A stretch of 64,000 bases of DNA from Microvirgula aerodenitrificans DSM 15089 (lineage in GTDB: Bacteria; Pseudomonadota; Gammaproteobacteria; Burkholderiales; Aquaspirillaceae), in contig NZ_JHVK01000002.1 of assembly GCF_000620105.1 (NCBI RefSeq), positions 62,001 through 126,000 on the forward strand, in the 5' to 3' direction. Positions 37,652 to 47,853 of the stretch are shown in pieces. The notes under the pieces were generated by a model that saw nothing but the letters and a program-made list of their open reading frames with translations, did not search any database and was not told where the DNA came from. Position 1 is the stretch's first letter. The number at the start of each line of letters is the position of its first letter. The position numbers were made by a program, and so were the translations under genes.

Positions 37652-38454
37652 GCCGGCAACCTCCGTTCCAGGGTCGGGGCATCGAGTCCGGCCAGCGCAT
37701 CGAGCAGCGCCACGGCGAAACTGCCGGGACCGGCGGCCTGTTCGGCAGCCTGTTCGCCGGCAATGGCCATCCATGCGCAGGCACTGGCGGCGGCATGCAG
37801 CCGGTCCGGCGCCCCGGCCATGCTGGCGGCGACCAGCGCCGACAGCGAGCAGCCGGTACCGGTCACCCGTTGCAGCAGCGGGTGGCCATTGGCGACCGAC
37901 AGCAGTCGTTCGCCATCGGTAATGTAGTCGGTGGCACCGGTCACCGCGACGACGGCGCCGGTCCGGCGCGCCAGTGCCACGGCGGCACTGACCGCCTCGT
38001 CGCTGCCGGCGGTGCTGTCGACGCCGCGGCCGCCATGACCGAGTCCGGCCAGCGCGATGATTTCCGACGCATTGCCGCGGATTGCCGCCGGCGCAAACGC
38101 CAGCAGCTCATGGCTGAATGCCGTGCGATAGGCCAGCGCGCCCACAGCGACCGGGTCCAGTGTCCACGGCGTACCGGCCTCGGCAGCGGCGCGAACCGCC
38201 AGCAGGATCGCCTCGGCCTGGTGCGAATCCAGCGTCCCGACATTGACCGACAGTGCCGAGGCCACGGCGGCGAACGCGGCAACCTCTTCGCGGGCAACCA
38301 CCATGGCGGGCGCACACCCGCACGCCAGCAGCACATTGGCGGTAAACGGGGTGACCACGGAATTGGTCAGGCAATGGACCAGAGGCGCCGCGGCGCGGAC
38401 ACGGACGATCTCGTGCGCGGCACGGGAGGAAGTGAGTGGCGTCGATTCCGACAT
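37648..38454 (-). CDS. thiM: Hydroxyethylthiazole kinase
   Basis: ThiM phosphorylates salvaged 4-methyl-5-(hydroxyethyl)thiazole to feed ThiE. The 268-residue product carries the N-terminal [23 protein letters not shown] near residue 24, the central [11 protein letters not shown] near 98, [13 protein letters not shown] near 124, and the kinase anion-hole motif [15 protein letters not shown] near 196. GAAGG six bases before the ATG at 38454 sets the start. Upstream codons belong to the riboswitch leader. It is the first gene of thiM-thiE-thiD-thiC, an order combining salvage and de novo synthesis. Confidence 0.95.
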   Translation of the reverse strand: MSESTPLTSSRAAHEIVRVRAAAPLVHCLTNSVVTPFTANVLLACGCAPAMVVAREEVAAFAAVASALSVNVGTLDSHQAEAILLAVRAAAEAGTPWTLDPVAVGALAYRTAFSHELLAFAPAAIRGNASEIIALAGLGHGGRGVDSTAGSDEAVSAAVALARRTGAVVAVTGATDYITDGERLLSVANGHPLLQRVTGTGCSLSALVAASMAGAPDRLHAAASACAWMAIAGEQAAEQAAGPGSFAVALLDALAGLDAPTLERRLPA

Positions 38455-38520
38455 GCGGTCCCTTCGGGCAGCATGACAGCGGAAGCGCGAGCGGCGCACG
38501 GGCGAAAGCCGGCGCGGCAT

Positions 38521-38609
38521 CGTGACCTCCCTACGCTGGCATGACCCAGATCAGGTGATTGCGGGACTATCTCAGCCGACGGCAAACGCCGTCGACACCC
38601 CGAGTCACG
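38521..38609 (-). promoter_or_regulatory. TPP riboswitch (THI element) upstream of thiM
   Basis: Read on the minus strand, the segment starts with CGTGACTCGGGGTG, passes a stem-loop (GACGGCGTTTGCCGTC) and the conserved GGCTGAGA. It continues with ACCTGATCTGGGTCATGCC and ends AGCGTAGGGAGGTCACG. The outer helix CGTGAC (38604-38609 complement) / GTCACG (38521-38526 complement) closes P1. The conserved CUGAGA and ACCUGAUCUGGNUNAUNCCAGCGNAGGGA blocks are those of the TPP aptamer. It lies 66 bases before thiM and should repress the thi operon when thiamine pyrophosphate is plentiful. Whether it acts on transcription or on the ribosome-binding site is not resolved. Confidence 0.96.
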
Positions 38610-38688
38610 GTTGAAACGAGCGCCGATTGTGCGGCCAGCGGCGCGGGCCGTCAATGCACTGCCGGCGCCGGCCGTCGTCGCAGCGGCC

Positions 38689-39261
38689 TCAGTCGGCCGG
38701 GCTTTCCAGCGCTTCCAGATCGATGCGGATGCGGATGGTGTCACCGACGAAGGGCAGGCCATACTTCATGCCGAACGCCGAGCGCCTGAACTCGGTCGTG
38801 ACCTTGGCGCCACAGGCATTGCGGCCCCAGTACGGATGCCGGCCGCAAGTCAGCCGCTCGATTTTCAGCGCAACCGGCAGGGTGATGCCGGTCAGGGTCA
38901 GCTCGCCGTCCGCGGCCACCGGCTGATCCTTGTCGAAGCGCAACTGCGTGGAATGAAAGCGCAGCACCGGATACTGGCTGACCTGGAAGAAATCCTTGCT
39001 GCGCAGTACGGTATCGCGCGCCGGCAGGCCGGTGTCGATCGACGCGGCGTCGATGCTCACCTCGATCTCGCCGCGCTGCGCCTCGCGGTCGAGCACGATA
39101 AAGCCCTGGGTCCGGTTGAAGCGCCCGATCAGTTCGGAAAAGCCGAAATGGCTGACGGCGAAAGTCGGATAGCTGTGCGTCGATTCGATGTCATAGCGCA
39201 CCGGCGCGGCCGCGGCCGCGGCCGCCAGTGGCAGCAGGCAAAACAGCAGCGCGTATTTCAT
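38689..39261 (-). CDS. YceI-family periplasmic isoprenoid-binding protein
   Basis: The 190-residue product has a signal peptide (MKYALLFCLLPLAAAAAAAP) and a complete YceI/lipocalin-like barrel. Diagnostic segments are YDIESTHSYPTFAVSHFGFSELIGRF, SKDFFQVSQYPVLRFHST, GELTLTGITLPV and RSAFGMKYGLPFVGDTIRI. The family binds polyisoprenoid or related lipids in the periplasm, and the in vivo role is uncertain. It sits 55 bases from the end of a ferric-reductase-like gene, same strand, and upstream of the thi riboswitch. A YceI gene beside a membrane redox protein is a common association. Confidence 0.92.
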   Translation of the reverse strand: MKYALLFCLLPLAAAAAAAPVRYDIESTHSYPTFAVSHFGFSELIGRFNRTQGFIVLDREAQRGEIEVSIDAASIDTGLPARDTVLRSKDFFQVSQYPVLRFHSTQLRFDKDQPVAADGELTLTGITLPVALKIERLTCGRHPYWGRNACGAKVTTEFRRSAFGMKYGLPFVGDTIRIRIDLEALESPAD

Positions 39262-39316
39262 GATGGCCTCCGGGCGACAACGATAAGTGAGTTATACCGT
39301 TGCCGCCCGCTGCCTG

Positions 39317-40618
39317 TCAGCGCATGGCGAAAAATTCGCGATGGAAATGCGCCGGAGGCAGGCCAAGCGCGGCCAGTCCGTTCTGCAGCTGCTCGGCAAA
39401 CGGGGCCGGTCCACAGAACCAGACCGGCGGCCGCTCGCCATCCCGCCAGCCGCTGGCGATATGCGTGGCATCCAGCCGCTGACCGTCGCCGGCAATGCAC
39501 AGGTGCAGGTTCACGCCGGCAGCCCGGCAACGCGCATCGAGATCCGCCGGCCACATCTGTTCGCGGCTGCGGCAGCAATAGTAGAAATCGACCACTCCCT
39601 GACTGCCGCCTTCGCGGGACAGCGCCTCCAGCCGTGCCAGGAACGGCGTGATGCCCACGCCACCGGCCACCCACACCTGCCGGGCCGGACCGCTGAAATC
39701 GAAGCCGCCATACGGGCCTTCGACCTCGACCGGCTGGCCGGGGCGAATCCGGTCCGACAGTGTGCCGGTGTAGTCGCCGAGCGCCTTGATGCCGAAGCGC
39801 AGCCGGCCGTCCTCACGGGTTGCCGATGCAATCGAGAACGGGTGAGCACCCTCGGCCGGATCGAAGGTCACGAAAGCGAACTGACCGGCCGCGTGAGCGA
39901 ATGCCTGCGAGTCCAGATCGACCTCGACCTCCAGCATGCCGGCCGCCGGGGCATGCCGCACCGCGACCACCTGGCCGGCATGACGACGCTGGCGGCCGAT
40001 ACGGCCGGACAGCGACAGCAATGCCGCCACCGAGCCCGCCAGCGCACAGGCCAGCGTCCACAGGCCGGCCGGCTGGCTCCACCACGCCGACGGCATCAGT
40101 TCAAGCCCGTGCAGCACGAAGGCAATGAACACCAGCGGAAACACCTTGTGCACGTAGCGGAACCAGCGGTACGGCACCAGCTTCAGCAGCGCGATCAGCA
40201 GCAGGGCGGCAACCAGATACAGGCCCCACTCGCCGATGCCCTTGGCCAGTTCGTGCAGCAGCGCTGGTTCGCCACCGCCGCCCTTTTTCGCCGGACGGAA
40301 CAGCCAGCCGGCCTGCACCATCCACTTGGGAAATTTTTCCGCGCCCCAGTGCAGTAACAGCAGCACGGCACAGCCGATGCCGGTCCACTTGTGCAGCCGG
40401 TAAATACGGTCCAGCCCGCCGACCTGGCGCTCGAGCCAGCGCGAACGCACGGCCAGCACCAGGCTGAAGGCCATGGCGGAGAACAGTACCAGTCCGCTCA
40501 ACAGCACCGCCTGCTTGCGCCAGGCCCAGAAATCAGCCGCCATCAGCACGGACCAGTCCACACTGCCCGCCCACATCGCCACACTGATGGCGATCAGTCC
40601 CGCCAGCCACTTGCCCAT
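39317..40618 (-). CDS. Ferric-reductase-like transmembrane NAD(P)H/FAD oxidoreductase
   Basis: The 433-residue protein has an N-terminal ferric-reductase-like membrane domain of about six helices (residues 1-215), with haem-ligand-like histidines in IYRLHKWTG, LLLHWGAEKF, RYVHKVFP and VLHGLEL. A cytoplasmic ferredoxin-NADP reductase-type module follows. Its FAD motif is HPFSIASA near residue 265 and its NAD-binding motifs are VWVAGGVGITPFLARLEAL near 318 and VWFCGPAPFAEQL near 405. It likely passes electrons from NAD(P)H through haem to an external acceptor, possibly Fe(III). The acceptor is not determined. YceI lies just downstream. Confidence 0.9.
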   Translation of the reverse strand: MGKWLAGLIAISVAMWAGSVDWSVLMAADFWAWRKQAVLLSGLVLFSAMAFSLVLAVRSRWLERQVGGLDRIYRLHKWTGIGCAVLLLLHWGAEKFPKWMVQAGWLFRPAKKGGGGEPALLHELAKGIGEWGLYLVAALLLIALLKLVPYRWFRYVHKVFPLVFIAFVLHGLELMPSAWWSQPAGLWTLACALAGSVAALLSLSGRIGRQRRHAGQVVAVRHAPAAGMLEVEVDLDSQAFAHAAGQFAFVTFDPAEGAHPFSIASATREDGRLRFGIKALGDYTGTLSDRIRPGQPVEVEGPYGGFDFSGPARQVWVAGGVGITPFLARLEALSREGGSQGVVDFYYCCRSREQMWPADLDARCRAAGVNLHLCIAGDGQRLDATHIASGWRDGERPPVWFCGPAPFAEQLQNGLAALGLPPAHFHREFFAMR

Positions 40619-40700
40619 GGGATCCTCCCGTCGGTCATCTCATTGTTGATGCCGACATTAACGCGCGGGGGATTTAACCATGGATTAATCGCGCGCCGTC

Positions 40701-41138
40701 TCAGCAGCCGGTCAGACCTGCCATGTCCAGCAGATTGAAGCCGGACGGGGTATCGACTTCGACCTTGGCCGTGACCGTGCGCGCCTTGTCATCGACGATC
40801 CCGGTCGGCGTCAGCGTCAGGTGGACGCTGACCATGCCGGTTGCATCGACGAACGACTGCCGTTCGCGCTGACCACCCGGCAGCGTGTCGCCGTCAGCCG
40901 ACTTGCGCTTCAGCTTCAGCAGTTCCTTGCCCAGACGGATGCGCGCATCCCCGCTCTGGCTGACCACGAACAGCGTGCCGCCCTTGGGCTGGGTCAGCGT
41001 CAGCCCGCAACCCTTGACATCGATGTCCTTCGCCGCCAGCGGCATCACCTGCGCGGAAGGCCCGCTGTCGGGCGTGCTGGCGCAGGCGCCCAGCAACAAT
41101 ACGGTCAGGGACAGGCAGATTCGCGATAGCGGCTTCAT
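40701..41138 (-). CDS. Predicted lipoprotein of unknown function
   Basis: The 145-residue product begins MKPLSRICLSLTVLLLGACASTPDSG. The lipobox LGAC predicts lipid attachment at Cys19, and the Ser next to it does not signal inner-membrane retention, so it should reach the outer membrane. The mature part is beta-rich (GGTLFVVSQSGDARIRLGK, TGMVSVHLTLTPTGI) and ends in LTGC. GGAG six bases before the ATG at 41138 supports the start. The open frame extends upstream into the repeat array, but that part is non-homologous and lacks a ribosome-binding site. No family recognised. Confidence 0.75.
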   Translation of the reverse strand: MKPLSRICLSLTVLLLGACASTPDSGPSAQVMPLAAKDIDVKGCGLTLTQPKGGTLFVVSQSGDARIRLGKELLKLKRKSADGDTLPGGQRERQSFVDATGMVSVHLTLTPTGIVDDKARTVTAKVEVDTPSGFNLLDMAGLTGC

Positions 41139-41196
41139 GGACAGCTCCGGTTTGACAGCAAACCCGGATTTTCGCACAGCCGGGAAACGAAGAGCA

Positions 41197-41727
41197 GACG
41201 AGCGAAGCGAGGTTTCCCCGCGGTGGCGGGGACGGAAGGGGCAGGATTCAATCAGGCAGACTGCCGTGCTCACGACCCATCCTGTCAGTCGGGCGTGTAC
41301 CGACGCCACGCTGACCGTCGGTGCCCACCCTTGCCAGCAGTCTGAAACGAAGAAAGCCCCAGTCGGAGGCTTTCCCAGACTGCCCGCGAAGAACGGACGA
41401 GCGAAGCGAGGTTTCCCCGCGGCGGCGGGGACGGAAGGGGCAGGATTCAAACAGGCAGACTGCCGTGCTCACGACAGATCCTGTCAGTCGGGCGTGTACC
41501 GACGCCACGCTGACCGTCGGTGCCCACCTTTGCAACCACGAAGCACGGACGAGCGAAGCGAGGTTTCCCCGCGGCGGCGGGGACGGAAGGGGCAGGATTC
41601 AATCGGGCAGACTGCCGTGCTCACGACAGCTCCTGTCAGTCGGGCGTGCACCGACGCCACGCTGACCGTCGGTGCCCACCCTTGCCAGCAGTCTGAAACG
41701 AAGAAAGCCTCCAGTCGGAGGCTTTCT
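41197..41727. repeat. Three-copy ~138-bp intergenic direct repeat
   Basis: The unit, about 138 bases, occurs at 41197-41334, 41396-41533 and 41548-41685, differing from its neighbours at about four positions each by eye. It begins GACGAGCGAAGCGAGG and contains three inverted repeats: TTCCCCGC..GGCGGGGA, GGCAG..CTGCC and ACCGAC..GTCGGT. Units 1 and 3 are each followed by a shared ~42-base tail (AGCAGTCTGAAACGAAGAAAG...) with a hairpin, the ppsA terminator and its decayed copy. Long open frames cross it on both strands, but only because of its composition. It looks like a structured intergenic repeat, not a gene or CRISPR. Spacers between units are 61 and 14 bases. Confidence 0.85.
41696..41727 (-). 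terminator. Terminator of ppsA, inside the repeat array
   Basis: Stem AAAGCCTCC / GGAGGCTTT (41704-41712, 41717-41725) with loop AGTC. On the minus strand the tail is TCTTCGTTTC. A degraded copy with the same flanks lies at about 41353-41372. Confidence 0.8.
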
Positions 41728-41745
41728 CTGTACTGCCCTGCCGCC

Positions 41746-44136
41746 TTACTTGCCGGCGGCGGCTTCCCTGGCCAGATACAGCCAGGTTTCGACCACGGTA
41801 TCCGGGTTCAGCGAGATGGTCTGGATGCCTTCATCCATCAGCCACTTGGCCAGATCCGGGTGATCGGACGGGCCCTGACCGCAGATGCCGACATACTTGT
41901 CCAGCTTGTTGCAGGTGCGGATCGCCATCGACAGCATGGCCTTCACTGCCGGGTCGCGTTCGTCAAAGGTCGACGCAATCGGGCCACCGGAGTCGCGGTC
42001 CACGCCCAGCGTCAGCTGGGTCATGTCGTTCGAGCCGATCGAGAAGCCGTCGAAATGCTCGAGGAACTGTTCGGCCAGCACGGCATTGGTCGGCAGTTCG
42101 CACATCATGATCAGGCGCAGGTCGTTCTTGCCACGCTCAAGGCCGAAGCCCTTCATGATGTCGACCACGGTCGACGCTTCATTCAGCGTGCGAACGAACG
42201 GGATCATGACTTCGACGTTGGTCAGGCCCATCACGTCGCGCACCTTGCGGATCGCACGGCATTCCAGCTCGAAGCAGTCGCGGAATTCCGGAGCGACGTA
42301 GCGTGCGGCACCGCGGAAGCCCAGCATCGGGTTTTCTTCATGCGGTTCGTAGCGGCTGCCGCCGATCAGGTTCGCGTACTCGTTCGACTTGAAGTCGGAC
42401 ATGCGCACGATCACCTTCTTCGGGTAGAACGCGGCAGCGATGGTGGCGATGCCTTCGGCGATCTTGTCGACATAGAAGTCGACCGGGCCGGCGTAACCGC
42501 CGATGCGATCGGTGATGGTCGCCTTCAGGTCAGCCGGCAGGCTGTCGAATTCGAGCAGCGCCTTCGGGTGGATGCCGATCTGGCGGTTGATGATGAATTC
42601 CATCCGTGCCAGACCAACGCCATCGTTCGGCAGCTGGGCGAAATCAAACGCCAGTTCCGGGTTGCCGACGTTCATCATGATCTTGACCGGGCTCTTCGGC
42701 ATCGAATCCAGTGCCAGATCGATGATTTCGATGTCGAGCAGGCCGTCATAGATGTTGCCGGTGTCACCCTCGGCGCAGCTGACCGTCACCTTCATGCCTT
42801 CCTTCAGCACGCTGGTGGCGTCGCCGCAGCCGACCACGGCCGGGATGCCGAGTTCGCGGGCGATGATCGCCGCGTGGCAGGTACGGCCGCCACGGTTGGT
42901 GACGATGGCGGCGGCACGCTTCATGACCGGTTCCCAGTCCGGGTCGGTCATGTCGGTCACCAGCACGTCGCCGGCCTTGACGCTGTCCATTTCGGACGCA
43001 TCGCGCACCAGACGCACCACACCCTGGCCGACCTTCTGGCCAATGGCGCGGCCTTCGACCAGCACGGTGCTCTTGTTCTTCAGGCGATAGCGGCGCAGCG
43101 TATCGACACGGCCTTCCTGCGACTTCACCGTTTCCGGACGGGCCTGCAGGATGTACAGCTTGCCGTCGATGCCGTCACGGCCCCACTCGATGTCCATCGG
43201 ACGACCGTAGTGTTTCTCGATGATCAGCGCGTAACGGGCGAGTTCTTCGATCTCGGCATCTTCCAGCGAGAACACCGCACTCTGTGCCGGATCGACATCA
43301 ATGGTGCGCACCGAGCGGCCGGCCTGCGACGCATCGGTGAATTCCATCTTGATCAGCTTGGAGCCGCGGTTCTTGCGCAGGATGGCCGGGCGGCCGGCGC
43401 GCAGCGTCGGCTTGTGCACGTAGAACTCGTCCGGGTTCACGGCGCCCTGCACCACGGTTTCGCCCAGGCCATACGACGACGTGACGAACACGACGTCCTC
43501 GAAGCCCGATTCGGTGTCGATGGTGAACATCACGCCGGCGGCGCCACAGTCCGAACGGACCATGCGCTGAATGCCGGCCGACAGCGCGACCACGTCGTGG
43601 GCAAAGCCCTTGTGGACGCGATACGAGATGGCGCGGTCGTTGTACAGCGACGCGAACACATGCTTGATGGCGTCCATCACGTGTTCGAAGCCACGGATGT
43701 TGAGGAAGGTTTCCTGCTGACCGGCAAACGAAGCGTCAGGCAAATCCTCGGCAGTCGCCGACGAGCGGACAGCGACCGAGATGTCGCTGCCGGCATCTGC
43801 CAGCATCTTTTCGTAGGCGGCCCGGATCTCGTCTTCCAGCTTGGCAGGGAACGGGGTGTCGACGATGAGCTGACGGATCTGCTTGCCAACGCGAGCGAGC
43901 TCGGTCACATCATCCACATCCAGTTTGGCCAGCGTCTCATTGATGCGATCGGACAGGCCGTTATGGGCGAGGAAATCGCGATAGGCCTGTGCGGTCGTCG
44001 CAAAACCACCGGGGACACGCACGCCGGACTCCGCCAGTTGGCTGATCATCTCGCCAAGCGACGCGTTCTTGCCGCCAACGTGTTCGACGTCGGTCATGCG
44101 CAGCTTGTCGAACCAGACAACGTAATTCTCTGCCAT
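41746..44136 (-). CDS. ppsA: Phosphoenolpyruvate synthase
   Basis: PpsA makes phosphoenolpyruvate from pyruvate and ATP for gluconeogenesis. The 796-residue product has an N-terminal ATP-grasp domain ([11 protein letters not shown] near 21, [19 protein letters not shown] near 120). The swivelling phosphohistidine domain has [21 protein letters not shown] (His near 420). The C-terminal PEP/pyruvate barrel ends with the catalytic [18 protein letters not shown] near 750. All are intact. AGGA eleven bases before the ATG is the likely ribosome-binding site. It is divergent from its regulator gene ppsR, and its terminator lies in the repeat array. With aceA and aceB it supports growth on C2 and C3 substrates. 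Confidence 0.97.
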   Translation of the reverse strand: MAENYVVWFDKLRMTDVEHVGGKNASLGEMISQLAESGVRVPGGFATTAQAYRDFLAHNGLSDRINETLAKLDVDDVTELARVGKQIRQLIVDTPFPAKLEDEIRAAYEKMLADAGSDISVAVRSSATAEDLPDASFAGQQETFLNIRGFEHVMDAIKHVFASLYNDRAISYRVHKGFAHDVVALSAGIQRMVRSDCGAAGVMFTIDTESGFEDVVFVTSSYGLGETVVQGAVNPDEFYVHKPTLRAGRPAILRKNRGSKLIKMEFTDASQAGRSVRTIDVDPAQSAVFSLEDAEIEELARYALIIEKHYGRPMDIEWGRDGIDGKLYILQARPETVKSQEGRVDTLRRYRLKNKSTVLVEGRAIGQKVGQGVVRLVRDASEMDSVKAGDVLVTDMTDPDWEPVMKRAAAIVTNRGGRTCHAAIIARELGIPAVVGCGDATSVLKEGMKVTVSCAEGDTGNIYDGLLDIEIIDLALDSMPKSPVKIMMNVGNPELAFDFAQLPNDGVGLARMEFIINRQIGIHPKALLEFDSLPADLKATITDRIGGYAGPVDFYVDKIAEGIATIAAAFYPKKVIVRMSDFKSNEYANLIGGSRYEPHEENPMLGFRGAARYVAPEFRDCFELECRAIRKVRDVMGLTNVEVMIPFVRTLNEASTVVDIMKGFGLERGKNDLRLIMMCELPTNAVLAEQFLEHFDGFSIGSNDMTQLTLGVDRDSGGPIASTFDERDPAVKAMLSMAIRTCNKLDKYVGICGQGPSDHPDLAKWLMDEGIQTISLNPDTVVETWLYLAREAAAGK

Positions 44137-44310
44137 TACTGAAAATTCCTGTTGGGAGGGGTGGGAATCGGTAAAGGCCGGATTCTAGCCGAAAGATGAC
44201 AAAAAAAATATTGCTCTGCCGCAGCGCAGCACGTTCGCGGCGACAGGCGTACAGTCCGGCCCAGCACAATGACGACGTTCTGACCGCCGCCGGCAACATG
44301 CATCGCTAGC

Positions 44311-44339
44311 GTTTCGCGGCGCACGGCGTTCGTTATACT
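44311..44339 (+). promoter_or_regulatory. Candidate promoter of ppsR
   Basis: GTTTCG (44311-44316), 17-base spacer, TATACT (44334-44339), 30 bases before the ppsR ATG. The -10 is good, the -35 poor. Confidence 0.4.
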
Positions 44340-44369
44340 CCCGACCATCGCCACACGGAGATTGTTTCC

Positions 44370-45194
44370 ATGCCGCACCGTCGTTCCGCCTTCTTCATCT
44401 CCGACCGGACCGGTATTACCGCGGAGTCCCTGGGCAATGCCCTGCTGACCCAGTTCGACATGCTGGAGTTCAAGCGCGAGACCATACCGTTCATCGACAC
44501 GATAGAAAAAGCCGAAGAAGTCGCCCGCCATATCTGCGCACGGGCGGAGAGCGACCAGCACCAGCCGATCGTGTTCATCTCGGTGGTCAATGCCAAGGTG
44601 CGCAGTTCGCTGCACGTCGAGGACAGCGCGCTGGTCATCGATTTCTTCGACTCGTTCATCGGTCTGCTGGAAACCGAGCTGGGTCACAAGGCCACGCAGA
44701 CGGTCGGCAAGAGCCACGGCATCGTCGACAACGAGCAGTACGACCACCGCATCGAGGCAGTGAATTTCTCGCTGAACCACGACGACGGCGTCAAGCTCAA
44801 GGACCTCGACGAGGCCGACGTGATCCTGGTCGGCGTGTCGCGTTCGGGCAAGACCCCGACCTGCCTGTATCTGGCGCTGCAGTACGGCGTCAAGGCCGCC
44901 AACTACCCGCTGACGCCGGAAGACCTGGACAGCCCGACGCTGCCGCGCATCCTGCTGCCGTTCAAGCAGAAGATCTTCGGCCTGACCATCGATCCGCAGC
45001 GCCTGCACCACATCCGCAGCGAACGCCGGCCTGACAGCCGCTATGCGTCGATCGACAACTGCCGGCGCGAAGTCAACGAAGCCGAGTCGATGTTCCGCCA
45101 CCACGGCGTGCCGTTCATCAGCACCACGCACAAGTCGATCGAGGAGATCGCCAGCACCATTCTGCACAAGACCGGCATCTCCCGTCGTTTCTGA
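44370..45194 (+). CDS. ppsR: PEP synthase regulatory protein (kinase/phosphorylase)
   Basis: PpsR (DUF299) is the bifunctional ADP-dependent kinase and Pi-dependent pyrophosphorylase that switches PEP synthase off and on by modifying a threonine. The 274-residue product begins with the family stretch [23 protein letters not shown]. Its P-loop [10 protein letters not shown] near residue 154 is intact, as is the segment [14 protein letters not shown] near 208. It is divergent from ppsA, the usual pairing. Its stop lies only three bases before the TTGACA box of the trpS attenuator promoter, so trpS has its own start and ppsR lacks a separate terminator before the attenuator. Confidence 0.95.
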   Translation: MPHRRSAFFISDRTGITAESLGNALLTQFDMLEFKRETIPFIDTIEKAEEVARHICARAESDQHQPIVFISVVNAKVRSSLHVEDSALVIDFFDSFIGLLETELGHKATQTVGKSHGIVDNEQYDHRIEAVNFSLNHDDGVKLKDLDEADVILVGVSRSGKTPTCLYLALQYGVKAANYPLTPEDLDSPTLPRILLPFKQKIFGLTIDPQRLHHIRSERRPDSRYASIDNCRREVNEAESMFRHHGVPFISTTHKSIEEIASTILHKTGISRRF

Positions 45195-45197
45195 CGG

Positions 45198-46392
<1,195 letters not shown>

Positions 46393-46402
46393 GCCAGCGC
46401 TT

Positions 46403-47662
46403 TCAGCCCTTTGCAGTGACCGGCGCCACGGCGCCGGTCGGGCTGTCATACACCGCCAGATCCAGTTCACCCTCGCTGCGGGCGACCAGCACCGCGGCCA
46501 GGGTATCGCCGGAAACATTGGTCGGGGTATTGGCCATGTCGATGATGCGGTCGACGGCCGCAATGGCGGCGATGACTTCCAGCGGCAGCCCCACCGAGCC
46601 CAGAACCATGCTCATCACCACCAGCCCGGTGCCGGGCACGCCGGCCGCACCGATGGCCGACAGGGTGGTGGTCAGCACCACGGTCACCTTCTGCATCAGA
46701 CTCAACTCGATCCCGTAGGCATTGGCGGCAAAAATCGCCACCGCCCCCAGATAGGTCGCCAGCCCGTTCATGTTGATGGTCGCCCCCAGCGGCAGCACGA
46801 AGGACGCAATGCTGTTGTGGACGCCGAGCCGCCTTTCCGCCGTGTCCAGCGCCAGCGGCAGGGTCGCGTTCGAACTGGTGGTCGAGAAGGCGAACAGCTG
46901 CACCGGCAGCATTTTCTTCAGGAACGGCCAGGGCCGCAGTCCGGCCAGCATCAGCAGCAGGCTGTAGCACACCGTCAGCAGCAACAGGCAGGACAGCCAG
47001 ATCGAGCCGACCAGGGCCGCCAGTTGTTCGATGACGGCAAAGCCGTTGTCCGCGGTCACATAGGCCATCAGCGCGAAGACGCCGTAGGGCGCAAACGCGA
47101 GCACCATGCTGATCAGCCGGAACACGACCTGGTTCAGCGAATCGAACAGGCGCCGGACCGGCTCCCCCGCCTCGCCGGACAGGTTGATCGCCATGCCGAA
47201 GAACAGCGCAAACACGATCACCTGCAGCACATTGCCGTCGACGAAGGACTTGAACGGGTTGGCCGGAAACAGGTTCAGCATCGTGTCGAGCATCGACGGC
47301 GGCGTCGGTACGCTGCCGGCCGTGCTGCCGAGGCTGTAGTTCAGCCCGGCGCCGATATTGAGCAGATCGGCCAGCAGCATTGAACTGCTGGCCGCGAACG
47401 CCATGGTCAGCATGTACAGGAACAGGGTCTTGCCGGCCACGCGCCCCATCTGGCGCACATTCTTCATCGCCGTCACGCCACAAACCAGCGAGACGAAAAT
47501 GACCGGCATCACCACCATGCGGATCAGGGTGATGAATATCGTGCCGACCGGCTGCAACAGCCGGGCCGACTCGCCCAGCGCCAGGCCGGCCAGAACGCCC
47601 AGCAGCAGCCCGATCAGGATCTTGTGCCACATCTGCAGCGGAAAGGGGATACGCGCGACCAT
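46403..47662 (-). CDS. Dicarboxylate/amino acid:cation symporter (DAACS family)
   Basis: The 419-residue membrane carrier has the GltP/DctA/SstT fold. Family motifs are the serine-rich re-entrant loop FAFSTTSSNATLPLAL near 260, the ATINMNGLATYLGAVAIF motif near 292 and GVPGTGLVVMSMVLG near 345. The C-terminal helix has DRIIDMANTPTNVSGDTLAAV near 370. These form the Na+/H+-coupled transport site for acidic substrates such as glutamate, aspartate or C4-dicarboxylates. The exact substrate is uncertain. A TTGACT/AAGAAT promoter lies upstream. A GGAGG lies very close (three bases) to the ATG. Confidence 0.9.
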   Translation of the reverse strand: MVARIPFPLQMWHKILIGLLLGVLAGLALGESARLLQPVGTIFITLIRMVVMPVIFVSLVCGVTAMKNVRQMGRVAGKTLFLYMLTMAFAASSSMLLADLLNIGAGLNYSLGSTAGSVPTPPSMLDTMLNLFPANPFKSFVDGNVLQVIVFALFFGMAINLSGEAGEPVRRLFDSLNQVVFRLISMVLAFAPYGVFALMAYVTADNGFAVIEQLAALVGSIWLSCLLLLTVCYSLLLMLAGLRPWPFLKKMLPVQLFAFSTTSSNATLPLALDTAERRLGVHNSIASFVLPLGATINMNGLATYLGAVAIFAANAYGIELSLMQKVTVVLTTTLSAIGAAGVPGTGLVVMSMVLGSVGLPLEVIAAIAAVDRIIDMANTPTNVSGDTLAAVLVARSEGELDLAVYDSPTGAVAPVTAKG

Positions 47663-47697
47663 CTGCCTCCGGAAGTATCAATTGCGAACAACCGGTA

Positions 47698-47727
47698 ATT
47701 CTTTGGTCAAAAACATCGCCAAGTCAA
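47698..47727 (-). promoter_or_regulatory. Candidate promoter of the symporter gene
   Basis: On the minus strand TTGACT (47722-47727 complement), 18-base spacer, AAGAAT (47698-47703 complement), within an AT-rich 190-base interval. Confidence 0.45.
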
Positions 47728-47789
47728 ACAACAACAGTTTAATTTATTGCATTCGCGCATTTTTTAACGAATTTGCACCGAATCAATAC

Positions 47790-47813
47790 AAAAAAGGAGG
47801 CCGAAGCCTCCCT
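47790..47813 (-). terminator. Terminator of the polyamine ABC operon
   Basis: Minus-strand stem GGAGGC / GCCTCC (47796-47801, 47806-47811), tetraloop TTCG, then six T (47790-47795 complement). Textbook rho-independent signal 40 bases after the binding-protein stop. Confidence 0.9.
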
Positions 47814-47853
47814 TGTGTGCAGGAGCGGGTCGAACCCGCCCGGCTGACCGGTC

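Noticed and set aside
41197-41727. CRISPR array
   Set aside because: Only three units of ~138 bases with unequal spacers and no cas genes; the structure is that of an intergenic direct repeat.
40885-44142. A 1085-codon open frame on the + strand through the repeats and opposite ppsA
   Set aside because: It crosses three repeat copies and then runs antisense to ppsA. The repeated translated phrase merely reflects the DNA repeat.
46418-46439. GACCGGCGC/GCGCCGGTC hairpin as terminator between trpS and the symporter gene
   Set aside because: It lies inside the symporter coding end and has no T run on either strand.
47820-47850. GCGGGTCGAACCCGC, resembling a tRNA T-arm
   Set aside because: The loop is five instead of seven bases, and no acceptor, D or anticodon arms can be found around it. 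Treated as a simple hairpin beside the terminator.
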